From positions 1 to 11,548 of the forward strand of contig DATMIW010000060.1 of assembly GCA_035554115.1 (NCBI GenBank): a stretch of DNA of 11,548 nucleotides. Reading direction: 5' to 3'. Source of the stretch: CAXTSE01 sp035554115 (GTDB taxonomy: Bacteria > Actinomycetota > Actinomycetes > Actinomycetales > Microbacteriaceae). A model generated the notes under the pieces. That model was not told the DNA's origin, searched no databases, and saw only the letters and a program-made list of their open reading frames with translations. A program made the translations under genes and the position numbers. Shown piece after piece: positions 1 through 5,905 of this stretch (its first letter is position 1; every line of letters starts with the position of its first letter).

Positions 1-150
1 GGTCGGGCGCTCGTGGAGGCGAGCGGGGGCGTGAACCTCGACACGATTGCCGAGATCGCTGCGACCGGTGTCGATCTGGTCTCTGTGGGTGCTCTTACGC
101 ATAGCGTCCGGGCTCTCGACCTCGGGCTCGACGTCGACATCCGGGCCTGA
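1..150 (+). CDS. nadC: Nicotinate-nucleotide pyrophosphorylase (quinolinate phosphoribosyltransferase), C-terminal end only
   Basis: The last 49 residues of NadC, open at the window's left edge and ending in TGA at 148-150. NadC converts quinolinate and PRPP to nicotinate mononucleotide, the last step of de novo pyridine-ring synthesis, in the cytosol. The visible part carries the family's C-terminal barrel signature: EASGGVNLDTI, then the ATGVDLVSVGALTHS stretch, then a short tail ALDLGLDVDIRA. This matches the EVSGNV...TGVDFISVGALT pattern of known NadC proteins. The phosphoribosyl-binding and catalytic N-terminal parts lie outside the window. The cysteine desulfurase gene begins 13 nt later on the same strand, which suggests a nad operon ending in nifS. 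The assignment is firm despite the short length because this end of the family is well conserved. Confidence 0.92.
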   Translation, partial: GRALVEASGGVNLDTIAEIAATGVDLVSVGALTHSVRALDLGLDVDIRA

Positions 151-163
151 TGACGAGCCACCC

Positions 164-1333
164 ATGAACCCCGACCGCATGTATCTCGACACGGCGGCGA
201 CGACCCCCGTGCGACCCGCCGTACTCGAAGCCATGTGGCCCTATTTGGCCGGGGGCGAGACGGGCGTCTTCGGCAATCCGTCAAGCCACCATGAGGTGGG
301 GGAGAGGGCGGCGGCGGCGCTCGCCGAGGCTCGTGCGTCGATCGCTACGGCCCTTGGATGCCGCCCGGGTGAGCTGATCATCACGGGGGGCGGGACCGAA
401 TCCGACAATCTCGCAGTCAAAGGCATCACCCTCGCGAGCCCTCGCGCTAAGCACGTCATCACGAGCCCGATCGAGCACGAAGCCGTGAGCGAGAGCGTCG
501 ACTATCTGCGCAGACTGCACGGAGTCGAGGTCACAGTGCTGCCCGTCGACCGGGATGGCCGGGTCGACCCTGCCTCCCTCGCCGCTGCGATCCGCCCCGA
601 CACGGCGCTCGTGAGCATCCTGCACGCGAGCAATGAGATCGGCACCGTGCAGTCGATCGTCGAGCTCGCCGCCGTCGCTCGCGCCGCAGGGGTGCCGTTT
701 CACACTGACGCCGTGCAGTCGGCGGGCTGGTTGCCGGTTGGACTCGGCGTTCTCGGGGTCGATGCGCTCAGCATCGCGGGACACAAGCTGGGCGCACCCA
801 AAGGTGTCGGCGCGCTGGTCGTTCGTGGCGGAGTGCCCCTCGAACCTCTGCTGCACGGTGGCGGTCAGGAGCGCGGGCGACGCTCCGGCACAGAGAACGT
901 TGCGGGCGCAGTCGGCCTTGCCGTCGCGCTGGAGTTGGCGGCCGATACGCGTGCGCAGGCGGGAGCCGTGAGTGCGGCGCGGGATGCGCTTATCGACGGT
1001 GTCCTCGCGAAGGTGCCCGGCAGCATCCTGACCGGATCGCGCACCGAGCGGCTGCCCAACCATGCCTCGTTCTGCTTCCCGGGCACGAGCGGCGAAGCAG
1101 TGCTGCTCGAACTGGAACGTCGCGGCATCGTGTGCTCGAGCGGCTCCGCGTGCGCCGCCGGCAGCGACGAGCCGAGCCCCGTTCTTCTGGCACTCGGGAT
1201 CACGCCTGAAGTCGCGCAGACAGCCGTGCGTTTCACCCTGCCCGCGACTGTCACGCTCGCCGACGCGGAGCTCGTGGTCGAGCGCGTGGTCGAGGCCGTC
1301 GCCGCGGTCGGGGGCTTGCGTTACGGCGGGTGA
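164..1333 (+). CDS. Cysteine desulfurase, NifS/IscS type (PLP-dependent)
   Basis: A 389-residue class V aminotransferase-fold enzyme that takes sulfur from L-cysteine as a persulfide, releasing alanine, to feed Fe-S cluster assembly or thiolation. Seen: N-terminal YLDTAATTPV, TGGGTESDN (about 74-82, PLP phosphate region), His105 in the IEHEAV stretch (ring stacking), Asn156, HTDAVQ with Asp182 and Gln185, the PLP Schiff-base Lys208 in AGHKLGAPKG, and catalytic Cys330 in SSGSACAAGS. Length and loop fit the IscS/NifS group, not SufS. The ATG at 164 is chosen because the protein then begins at the family's usual point. The frame stays open upstream to 47, but that would overlap nadC by about 100 nt. 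ATG 179 is a second option. No strong Shine-Dalgarno is seen, so coupling to nadC is likely. Known context: NadA (quinolinate synthase) needs a 4Fe-4S cluster and nifS-like genes often sit with nad genes. A role in maturing NadA is inferred. Confidence 0.93.
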   Translation: MNPDRMYLDTAATTPVRPAVLEAMWPYLAGGETGVFGNPSSHHEVGERAAAALAEARASIATALGCRPGELIITGGGTESDNLAVKGITLASPRAKHVITSPIEHEAVSESVDYLRRLHGVEVTVLPVDRDGRVDPASLAAAIRPDTALVSILHASNEIGTVQSIVELAAVARAAGVPFHTDAVQSAGWLPVGLGVLGVDALSIAGHKLGAPKGVGALVVRGGVPLEPLLHGGGQERGRRSGTENVAGAVGLAVALELAADTRAQAGAVSAARDALIDGVLAKVPGSILTGSRTERLPNHASFCFPGTSGEAVLLELERRGIVCSSGSACAAGSDEPSPVLLALGITPEVAQTAVRFTLPATVTLADAELVVERVVEAVAAVGGLRYGG

Positions 1334-1349
1334 TCCGCTTCGCCGCCGT

Positions 1350-1355
1350 TAGGCT
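1350..1355 (+). promoter_or_regulatory. Candidate -10 box for a leaderless glyS transcript
   Basis: TAGGCT fits the actinobacterial -10 consensus TANNNT and lies exactly 6 nt before the glyS GTG at 1362. Transcription would therefore start at or within a base of the start codon, giving a leaderless mRNA. No purine-rich Shine-Dalgarno is placed to compete, and no clear -35 is seen. It lies in the only gap (28 nt) between the desulfurase and glyS. Inference from sequence pattern and spacing only. Confidence 0.4.
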
Positions 1356-1361
1356 GGGCGG

Positions 1362-2744
1362 GTGCCTTCCAACCCGCTCGATTCGATCATCTCGCTCGCG
1401 AAACGTCGTGGATTCGTCTACCAATCCGGAGAGATCTACGGCGGGTCGAGGTCCGCATGGGACTACGGGCCGCTCGGCGCCGCGCTGAAAGAGAACATCA
1501 AGCGCGAGTGGTGGAAGTTCATGGTGCAGGGCCGCGACGACATCGTCGGTATCGACTCCTCGGTGATCCTGCCGCGCGCGGTCTGGGAGGCGTCCGGGCA
1601 CGTCGAGGTCTTCAACGACCCGCTCGTCGAGTCGCTGCACACGCATAAGCGGTACCGGGCCGACCACCTGCTCGAAGCCTATGAGGCCAAGCACGGGCAC
1701 CCGCCGGCCAACGGACTGGCCGACATCAACGATCCCGACACCGGTCAGCCCGGCGCATGGACCGAACCGCGCAACTTCTCGGGCATGCTCAAAACCTTCC
1801 TGGGGCCCGTCGACGACGAAGAGGGGATGGCCTACCTCCGCCCCGAGACAGCGCAGGGCATCTTCGTCAACTTCGCCAATGTGCTCTCGAGCGCGCGCAT
1901 GAAACCGCCGTTCGGTATTGCTCAGATCGGCAAAAGCTTCCGCAACGAGATCACCCCCGGCAACTTCATCTTCCGCACCCGCGAGTTCGAGCAGATGGAG
2001 ATGGAATTCTTCGTCGCCCCCGGCACCGACGAGACCTGGTTCGAGTATTGGATCGACGCGTGTGAGGCCTGGTACCTCGACCTCGGGATTACGCCCGCCA
2101 ATCTGCGCCGGTACGAGCACCCGGCCGAGAAGCTTTCGCATTACTCCAAGAAGACTGTCGACCTGGAGTACCGCTTCCGCTTCACCGGCAACGAGTGGGG
2201 CGAGCTCATGGGCGTCGCCAACCGCACCGACTATGACCTGAAAACACACTCCGAGAAGTCGGGCGTCGACCTGAGCTACTTCGATCAGGCGCAGAACGAG
2301 CGCTGGACGCCCTACGTCATCGAGCCGGCATTCGGTCTGACGCGCGCGCTCATGGCCTTCCTCGTTGACGCCTATGCCGAAGACGAGGCGCCCAACACCA
2401 AGGGCGGGGTCGATAAGCGCACGGTCTTGCGGCTCGACCGTCGCCTCGCGCCCGTCAAGGTCGCCGTGCTGCCCCTGTCCCGTAACGAGCAGCTGTCGCC
2501 GGTGGCAAAAGAGGTCGCCGACGAGCTCCGTCGCTACTGGATGATCGAATTCGACGATGCCGGAGCCATCGGCCGTCGCTATCGCCGCCAGGACGAGATC
2601 GGTACACCGTTCGCCGTCACAATCGACTTCGACACCCTCGAAGATCGCGCGGTCACCGTCCGCGAACGCGACACGATGTCGCAGGAGCGCGTCTCGCTCG
2701 ACCGACTGACGGGATACCTCGCCGAACGGCTGCTGGGCGCGTGA
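1362..2744 (+). CDS. glyS: Glycine--tRNA ligase (class II, alpha2 type)
   Basis: A 460-residue glycyl-tRNA synthetase that charges tRNA-Gly with glycine using ATP, in the cytosol. Seen: N-terminal FVYQSGEIYGGSRSAWDYGPLG (about 18-39), WEASGHVEVFND (motif 1 region, 75-86), YLRPETAQGIFVNF (158-171), motif 2 FRNEITPGNFIFRTREFEQ (193-211), glycine-recognition ELMGVANRTDYDL (281-293), motif 3 EPAFGLTRAL (321-330), and the anticodon-binding domain from about 364 (APVKVAVLPLS) to 455. The sequence and length are those of the actinobacterial homodimeric enzyme, for example that of mycobacteria. It has one cysteine (Cys233), so it lacks the zinc-binding cysteine cluster found in some homologues. The GTG start at 1362 gives the usual N-terminus and sits 6 nt after a TAGGCT box. 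The stop overlaps the next gene's GTG by 4 nt. Essential housekeeping gene with no anomaly. Confidence 0.98.
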   Translation: MPSNPLDSIISLAKRRGFVYQSGEIYGGSRSAWDYGPLGAALKENIKREWWKFMVQGRDDIVGIDSSVILPRAVWEASGHVEVFNDPLVESLHTHKRYRADHLLEAYEAKHGHPPANGLADINDPDTGQPGAWTEPRNFSGMLKTFLGPVDDEEGMAYLRPETAQGIFVNFANVLSSARMKPPFGIAQIGKSFRNEITPGNFIFRTREFEQMEMEFFVAPGTDETWFEYWIDACEAWYLDLGITPANLRRYEHPAEKLSHYSKKTVDLEYRFRFTGNEWGELMGVANRTDYDLKTHSEKSGVDLSYFDQAQNERWTPYVIEPAFGLTRALMAFLVDAYAEDEAPNTKGGVDKRTVLRLDRRLAPVKVAVLPLSRNEQLSPVAKEVADELRRYWMIEFDDAGAIGRRYRRQDEIGTPFAVTIDFDTLEDRAVTVRERDTMSQERVSLDRLTGYLAERLLGA

Positions 2745-3859
2745 CCCTCGAGCCGCCTGCCGATCCCGGAATAGCGGCACCGCAGCCCGCGGCACCTTCG
2801 TCGCCCGCTTTCACTGTGTACGTCCAACCGGCACCCGTGCTCCTGCAGGACCCCGCGCCCTATCACCGACTCACGCGCACGCTGCCCGGCTATGCATGGT
2901 GGCGCGCGCTGGTCGCCCTCGTCTTGACCTTCGTGTTTTTTCTGGTCGGGTCACTGGTCGTGGGCGGCATGGTGTTCGGTCTGGGCGTGGCAACGGGTGA
3001 TATTCGCTTAGACACTCTCCAGCACCTGCAAGATGACCTCAACGCTCTCGCGGTCCTGGACGCGGCCGTACCCATCAGGTTGTTGTTCGCGCTGATGAGC
3101 CTCGCGGTCCTGCTCCCGGCGGTCCAGCTCGCCCTGCTGTGCGCGGGCATCCGGCCTATTTCGGTGCGCCATTCGGTCACGTTCCGCGTGCGCTGGGGCT
3201 GGATGCTGCGCACCCTCGCCCCGGCCCTCGCCATCTTCGTCCTCGGCATCGCCTTGTCGTCGGCCTATGCTCTCGTGACCACTGGCAGTCTGCCGTTCGT
3301 CGCCCCGACGACGGAGTTGCCGCTGTTTCTGCTGTGCGCGGCGATCATCGTGGTGCTCACGCCGCTGCAGGCCGCGGCGGAGGAGTACATCTTCCGTGGC
3401 CTGCTTGCGCAGATGCTGGGCGGCTGGATCCGCTACCTTCCGGTCTCGATCGTGCTTTCGACTCTGGCGTTCGCGTCCCTGCACGCATACGACTTCTGGG
3501 GTCTGGTCGACGTGTTCCTGTTCGGGCTTGCGGCGTCGCTGGTTGTATGGCGCACGGGCGGCCTCGAGGCGGGAATCGCCATGCACTCGGTGAACAACGT
3601 CGGCGCGTTCCTCCTCCTCGCGTCCGGAATCACGGGCACGACGATCAACGAAACCGAGACTGTCGGCGTAAGCGGCCCCATCCTCAGCCTGATTTATCTG
3701 AGCGTCTGGGTCTTCTGGATGGAGCGTCTCGCCCGGCGAAAGGGCATCGCGCGCCTCGGAGCCTGGCGTCCGAAAGGCACCCCACCCACAGTGGTCGCCG
3801 CGGGCGCTCAAGCGTCTCCTGCGGCTGCTGCCTCCGCGGACCCCCAAGCTCGGGAATAG
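2741..3859 (+). CDS. CPBP-family intramembrane metalloprotease (Abi/CAAX protease-like)
   Basis: A 372-residue polytopic membrane protein. Residues 1-46 are a Pro/Ala-rich, probably cytosolic tail. Hydrophobic segments then fall at about 51-83, 111-137, 154-180, 193-212, 232-250, 252-271, 277-297 and 311-327, so roughly eight. The C-terminal tail from 328 is basic, then Ala/Pro-rich. The CPBP active-site motifs are intact: EEYIFR (Glu214, Glu215, Arg219), FASLH ending in His248, and HSVNN (His282, Asn286). The family includes type II CAAX prenyl endopeptidase homologues and bacterial self-immunity proteins; most actinobacterial members have no known substrate. The GTG at 2741 overlaps the glyS stop as GTGA, so translation is probably coupled. 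A functional link to GlyRS is not evident. The family call is firm, the biological role unknown. Confidence 0.9.
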   Translation: MTLEPPADPGIAAPQPAAPSSPAFTVYVQPAPVLLQDPAPYHRLTRTLPGYAWWRALVALVLTFVFFLVGSLVVGGMVFGLGVATGDIRLDTLQHLQDDLNALAVLDAAVPIRLLFALMSLAVLLPAVQLALLCAGIRPISVRHSVTFRVRWGWMLRTLAPALAIFVLGIALSSAYALVTTGSLPFVAPTTELPLFLLCAAIIVVLTPLQAAAEEYIFRGLLAQMLGGWIRYLPVSIVLSTLAFASLHAYDFWGLVDVFLFGLAASLVVWRTGGLEAGIAMHSVNNVGAFLLLASGITGTTINETETVGVSGPILSLIYLSVWVFWMERLARRKGIARLGAWRPKGTPPTVVAAGAQASPAAAASADPQARE

Positions 3860-3886
3860 TTGCGCGCCTCAGATGTTGCACCCAGC

Positions 3887-4558
3887 GTGAGTGAACCCAT
3901 CAAAGTAGACATCTGGTCCGATGTGCAGTGCCCCTGGTGCTACATCGGTAAGCGCAAGTTCGAGACGGCCGTCGCCAATTTTGGAGCAGCGGATGCGTCC
4001 GCACCTGCGGTCGAGGTCGAGTACCACTCCTTCGAGCTGGCTCCCGATACCCCCGTCGACTACGACGGAACCCCCGCTGACTTCTTGAGTCAGCGAAAGG
4101 GGATGTCGCTGGAGCAGGTGGGGCAGATGTTCGATCACGTGACGGGCATCGCCGCATCCGTCGGTCTCGACTACCACTTCGACGCCGTGCACCAGACGAA
4201 CACGATCAAGGCGCACGAGCTGCTTCACTACGCCAAGTCTCTTGGCCTTCAGCTGGAACTGAAAGAGCGCCTATTGCGCGCGTATTTCACCGAGGGACGC
4301 CACATTGGCCGCATCGAGGATCTGGCCGATCTGGCCGCCGAGGTGGGTCTCGATCGTGACGAGGTCGTTCGCGTGCTCGAGAGCGAAGAATTCCTCCCCG
4401 CGGTCAAGGCGGATGTTGCGCAGGCCCGCGCATATGGCATCAACGGCGTGCCGTTCTTCGTCATCAACGGTCAATATGGCGTGTCGGGCGCGCAAGATCC
4501 GGCGACCTTCCTCGAGGTTCTCACCAAGGTCGCCAGCGATCGCGAGGCCGCGGCATGA
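3887..4558 (+). CDS. DsbA-family oxidoreductase, FrnE-like (cytosolic)
   Basis: A 223-residue DsbA-fold thioredoxin-like protein. Seen: strand VDIWSDVQ leading to the active-site CPWC (Cys15-Cys18), the GKRKFE helix, a helical insertion around 60-165 (FLSQRKGMSLEQ, NTIKAHELLHYAK, AYFTEGRHIG), and the cis-proline loop GVPFFVING near 188-196. With no signal peptide or membrane segment it should act in the cytosol, like FrnE of Deinococcus and Streptomyces, a disulfide oxidoreductase/isomerase linked to oxidative stress or polyketide pathways. The substrate here is unknown. Start: GTG 3887 gives MSEPIKVDIWSD, typical of the family; a TTG at 3860 abutting the upstream stop would add nine residues that do not look like the family. 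No clear Shine-Dalgarno is seen for either. Its TGA overlaps the next small ORF as ATGA. Confidence 0.93.
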   Translation: MSEPIKVDIWSDVQCPWCYIGKRKFETAVANFGAADASAPAVEVEYHSFELAPDTPVDYDGTPADFLSQRKGMSLEQVGQMFDHVTGIAASVGLDYHFDAVHQTNTIKAHELLHYAKSLGLQLELKERLLRAYFTEGRHIGRIEDLADLAAEVGLDRDEVVRVLESEEFLPAVKADVAQARAYGINGVPFFVINGQYGVSGAQDPATFLEVLTKVASDREAAA

Positions 4559-4686
4559 GCGACGCCACGCAGTCCGGTGCGGCTGTTCCCGAAGCGATTA
4601 CCCCGCCGTTCACAATGGTGGGTTCCGCCGCTGCCGTTTGTGAAGGCGATGTCTGTTTCATTCCGGATGAGCAGCTAGCCCACTGA
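4555..4686 (+). CDS. Small protein (43 aa) with a C-terminal C-x4-C motif, coupled to the FrnE-like gene
   Basis: Unrecognised as a named family. The ORF starts at ATG 4555, overlaps the upstream stop as ATGA, and has a GAGG 7 nt upstream (4544-4547), a good site for coupled translation. It encodes 43 residues: a Ser/Ala/Pro-rich N-terminal half (MSDATQSGAAVPEAITPPFT), then MVGSAAAV, then CEGDVCFIP with Cys29 and Cys34, then a polar end DEQLAH. There is no signal peptide or membrane segment. The C-x2-D-x-C-hydrophobic-Pro pattern resembles, from memory and unchecked, cysteine tails of the CGPDGCAVP kind at the C-terminus of some actinobacterial FrnE-like proteins. That would make this a detached version of the tail. 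It could serve as a redox partner or substrate of CPWC, or bind metal. Third-position GC bias is weaker than in the neighbours, so a chance ORF is not excluded. Confidence 0.55.
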   Translation: MSDATQSGAAVPEAITPPFTMVGSAAAVCEGDVCFIPDEQLAH

Positions 4687-4713
4687 GCAGCAACCCGCTG
4701 AGCAGCAACCCAC
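4668..4713 (+). repeat. Three tandem 15-16 bp copies across the end of the 43-aa ORF
   Basis: TGAGCAGCTAGCCCAC (4668-4683, 16 nt), TGAGCAGCAACCCGC (4684-4698) and TGAGCAGCAACCCAC (4699-4713) follow head to tail. The first copy encodes the last residues of the small ORF. The TGA of the second is its stop, and the third supplies another in-frame TGA. It looks like a recent local duplication at the gene's 3' end, just before the terminator hairpin. Confidence 0.7.
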
Positions 4714-4724
4714 GCCAGCTATGC

Positions 4725-4757
4725 ACGAAGGCCCGAGCATGTCGCTCGGGCCTTCGT
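4725..4757 (+). terminator. Hairpin terminator between convergent genes
   Basis: A perfect 14-bp inverted repeat, ACGAAGGCCCGAGC (4725-4738) and its complement (4744-4757), with loop ATGTC. The stem is GC-rich. Only a weak T-run follows on the + strand (CGTCGTTTG). It lies 38 nt after the 43-aa ORF stop and 19 nt from the stop of the minus-strand NHL gene, so it can end the nadC-to-small-ORF block and possibly the NHL gene as well. No T-run is present in the minus direction. Confidence 0.85.
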
Positions 4758-4776
4758 CGTTTGCGAATCAGCAGTT

Positions 4777-5793
4777 CTAGCCCTGCTTTTCGAGCTTCAC
4801 CAGGCGACCACCGATAAGCCATTCGGCCACGTAGAGGTTGCCTTTCGAGTCCGCTCCCACCGCGTGCGGAGTGTTGAACTTACTGGGCGAGAGCTCGGGC
4901 CGCGTGGCCGAGCCGTCTTCTGCCAGGCCGTTCGGCCATCCGGCCCAGCGGTCTGCGCCCTCACCGATGCTGCCGACCAGCGTGTTGTCGGGGCCGAGAA
5001 CGGCGATGCGGCCGTCGAGCTCGAGCACGAGCAGCTTGTCGCCGTCGTAGGGAAGGAAGGCGCTCGGCGAGAGCAGGAAGTCGTCACCGAATGACCGCAG
5101 GTATTCGCCTTCGAGCGAGAAGACCTGGATGCGCTTGTTGCGACGGTCGGTGATGTACAGCTCCGGGGTGGCTCCGCGACGGTCGATGTAGACGGCATGC
5201 GGGTGCTGGAAGCGCCCGGCACCTTCTTCACCGTTCAGGGTCGACACATAGCTGCCGTCTTTGGTGAAGCGGTGCACGACGTTGGCGCCATAGGCGTCGG
5301 CCAGCCAGATGTCGCCCGTGCCGCCGAAGCGCTCTTCGTCGACAGCGACCTGCGTCGGCGAGAAGTCGGTGTCGGCGTAGATGTCGAGATCGGGAACGGT
5401 GATGCGCTGCAGTTCTTTGCCGTCAAGCGAGAACCGCACCGCGGCTCCCCGTGCTCGGGTGGCGCTGCCGCCGTAGCTACCGTCAGCGGCCCGGCGGACC
5501 TTGGTGCCGATGTCCGAGATCCACAGCTGCTGCTCGGCGCCTTCGCCCACGAGCAGGAAGCCGTGGCCCTCGACGATGTCGACGGGAAAGCTGCGCAGCA
5601 GCGTGCCATCGAGGCTGTAAACCTGCACCTCGGAACGCTCTTCGCTGAAGGTGTAGACCTCATCCGCGTCGGTGACGACCAGGCCGTGGTGGGCCCAGCT
5701 GTCGCTGCTGCCATCGTGGTGGCCGCTGCCTGCCCACGAGTCGTTGAACGTGAAGGTGAGGTCGCCTTCGCCGAGTGTGTTCTGCGTTGCCAT
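4777..5793 (-). CDS. NHL-repeat beta-propeller protein, cytosolic, function unknown
   Basis: A 338-residue protein made almost wholly of NHL-type repeats, probably six blades at about 35-70, 76-130, 146-186, 197-236, 242-275 and 307-336. The clearest blades are PHAVYIDRRG...ELYITDRRNKRIQVFS followed by LEGEYLRSFG (198-235), and TPHAVGADSKGNLYVAE (308-324). It starts MATQNTLGEGDLTFTFND with no signal peptide or membrane segment, so it should be cytosolic, although many NHL proteins are exported. His residues recur at the blade-entry position (His35/36, His77, His197/199, His310), which in the NHL fold points toward the central channel. PAL, the peptidyl-hydroxyglycine amidating lyase, is an NHL propeller that holds zinc there with three histidines. 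Enzyme activity here is only a hypothesis. The ATG at 5793 has an AAAGGGA Shine-Dalgarno about 9 nt upstream. A single gene facing the terminator, divergent from dusB. It could also be a binding scaffold. Confidence 0.9.
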   Translation of the reverse strand: MATQNTLGEGDLTFTFNDSWAGSGHHDGSSDSWAHHGLVVTDADEVYTFSEERSEVQVYSLDGTLLRSFPVDIVEGHGFLLVGEGAEQQLWISDIGTKVRRAADGSYGGSATRARGAAVRFSLDGKELQRITVPDLDIYADTDFSPTQVAVDEERFGGTGDIWLADAYGANVVHRFTKDGSYVSTLNGEEGAGRFQHPHAVYIDRRGATPELYITDRRNKRIQVFSLEGEYLRSFGDDFLLSPSAFLPYDGDKLLVLELDGRIAVLGPDNTLVGSIGEGADRWAGWPNGLAEDGSATRPELSPSKFNTPHAVGADSKGNLYVAEWLIGGRLVKLEKQG

Positions 5794-5801
5794 CTAGAAC
5801 T

Positions 5802-5808
5802 TCCCTTT
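5802..5808 (-). promoter_or_regulatory. Shine-Dalgarno of the NHL gene
   Basis: On the minus strand this reads AAAGGGA, with its AGGG core 9 nt before the ATG at 5793-5791. It supports that start, and it contrasts with glyS and dnaG, which have no such site. Confidence 0.6.
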
Positions 5809-5854
5809 GTCGCATTGGGGGTCGTCGCTCCCTGTGAGCGTCGATGCCTCCACG

Positions 5855-5860
5855 AATGTA
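5855..5860 (-). promoter_or_regulatory. Candidate -10 box for the NHL gene
   Basis: The minus strand reads TACATT, a TANNNT match 61 nt before the ATG, giving a leader of roughly 55 nt that includes the Shine-Dalgarno. No convincing -35 is seen. It is in the 112-nt divergent region between the NHL gene and dusB; an overlapping TGTAGCGT at 5857-5864 could serve dusB in the other direction. Weak, pattern-only evidence. Confidence 0.25.
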
Positions 5861-5891
5861 GCGTGCGCGCCGGACGCTGGGGGAGTGATCT

Positions 5892-5897
5892 GGGAGG
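5892..5897 (+). promoter_or_regulatory. Shine-Dalgarno that fixes the dusB start
   Basis: GGGAGG ends 8 nt before the ATG at 5906. It is the best ribosome-binding site in the window and the reason for choosing 5906 over the upstream in-frame ATG at 5807. Confidence 0.7.
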
Positions 5898-5905
5898 ATC
5901 GGTGT

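Noticed and set aside
47..163. Upstream in-frame extension of the cysteine desulfurase to 47
   Set aside because: It would overlap nadC by about 100 nt and add 39 residues unlike the family N-terminus.
281..1063. 260-codon minus-strand frame opposite the cysteine desulfurase
   Set aside because: Antisense to a firm gene, with no recognisable domain or start signal.
1251..2795. 514-codon open frame on the minus strand opposite glyS
   Set aside because: It lies fully antisense to a clear glyS, its translation resembles no known family and is rich in low-specificity residues. Long antisense frames are expected opposite GC-biased genes.
3860..3886. TTG start for the FrnE-like gene at 3860
   Set aside because: TTG is the rarer choice and the added residues precede the family's usual start; GTG 3887 fits better, though no ribosome site settles it.
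5829..5842. Short GCTC/GAGC hairpin in the NHL-dusB divergent region
   Set aside because: Only about 5 bp of stem with no T-run and no known leader motif; too weak to call regulatory.
5807..5905. Upstream start for dusB at 5807
   Set aside because: The extra 33 residues do not resemble the family, and a strong GGGAGG lies before the ATG at 5906.
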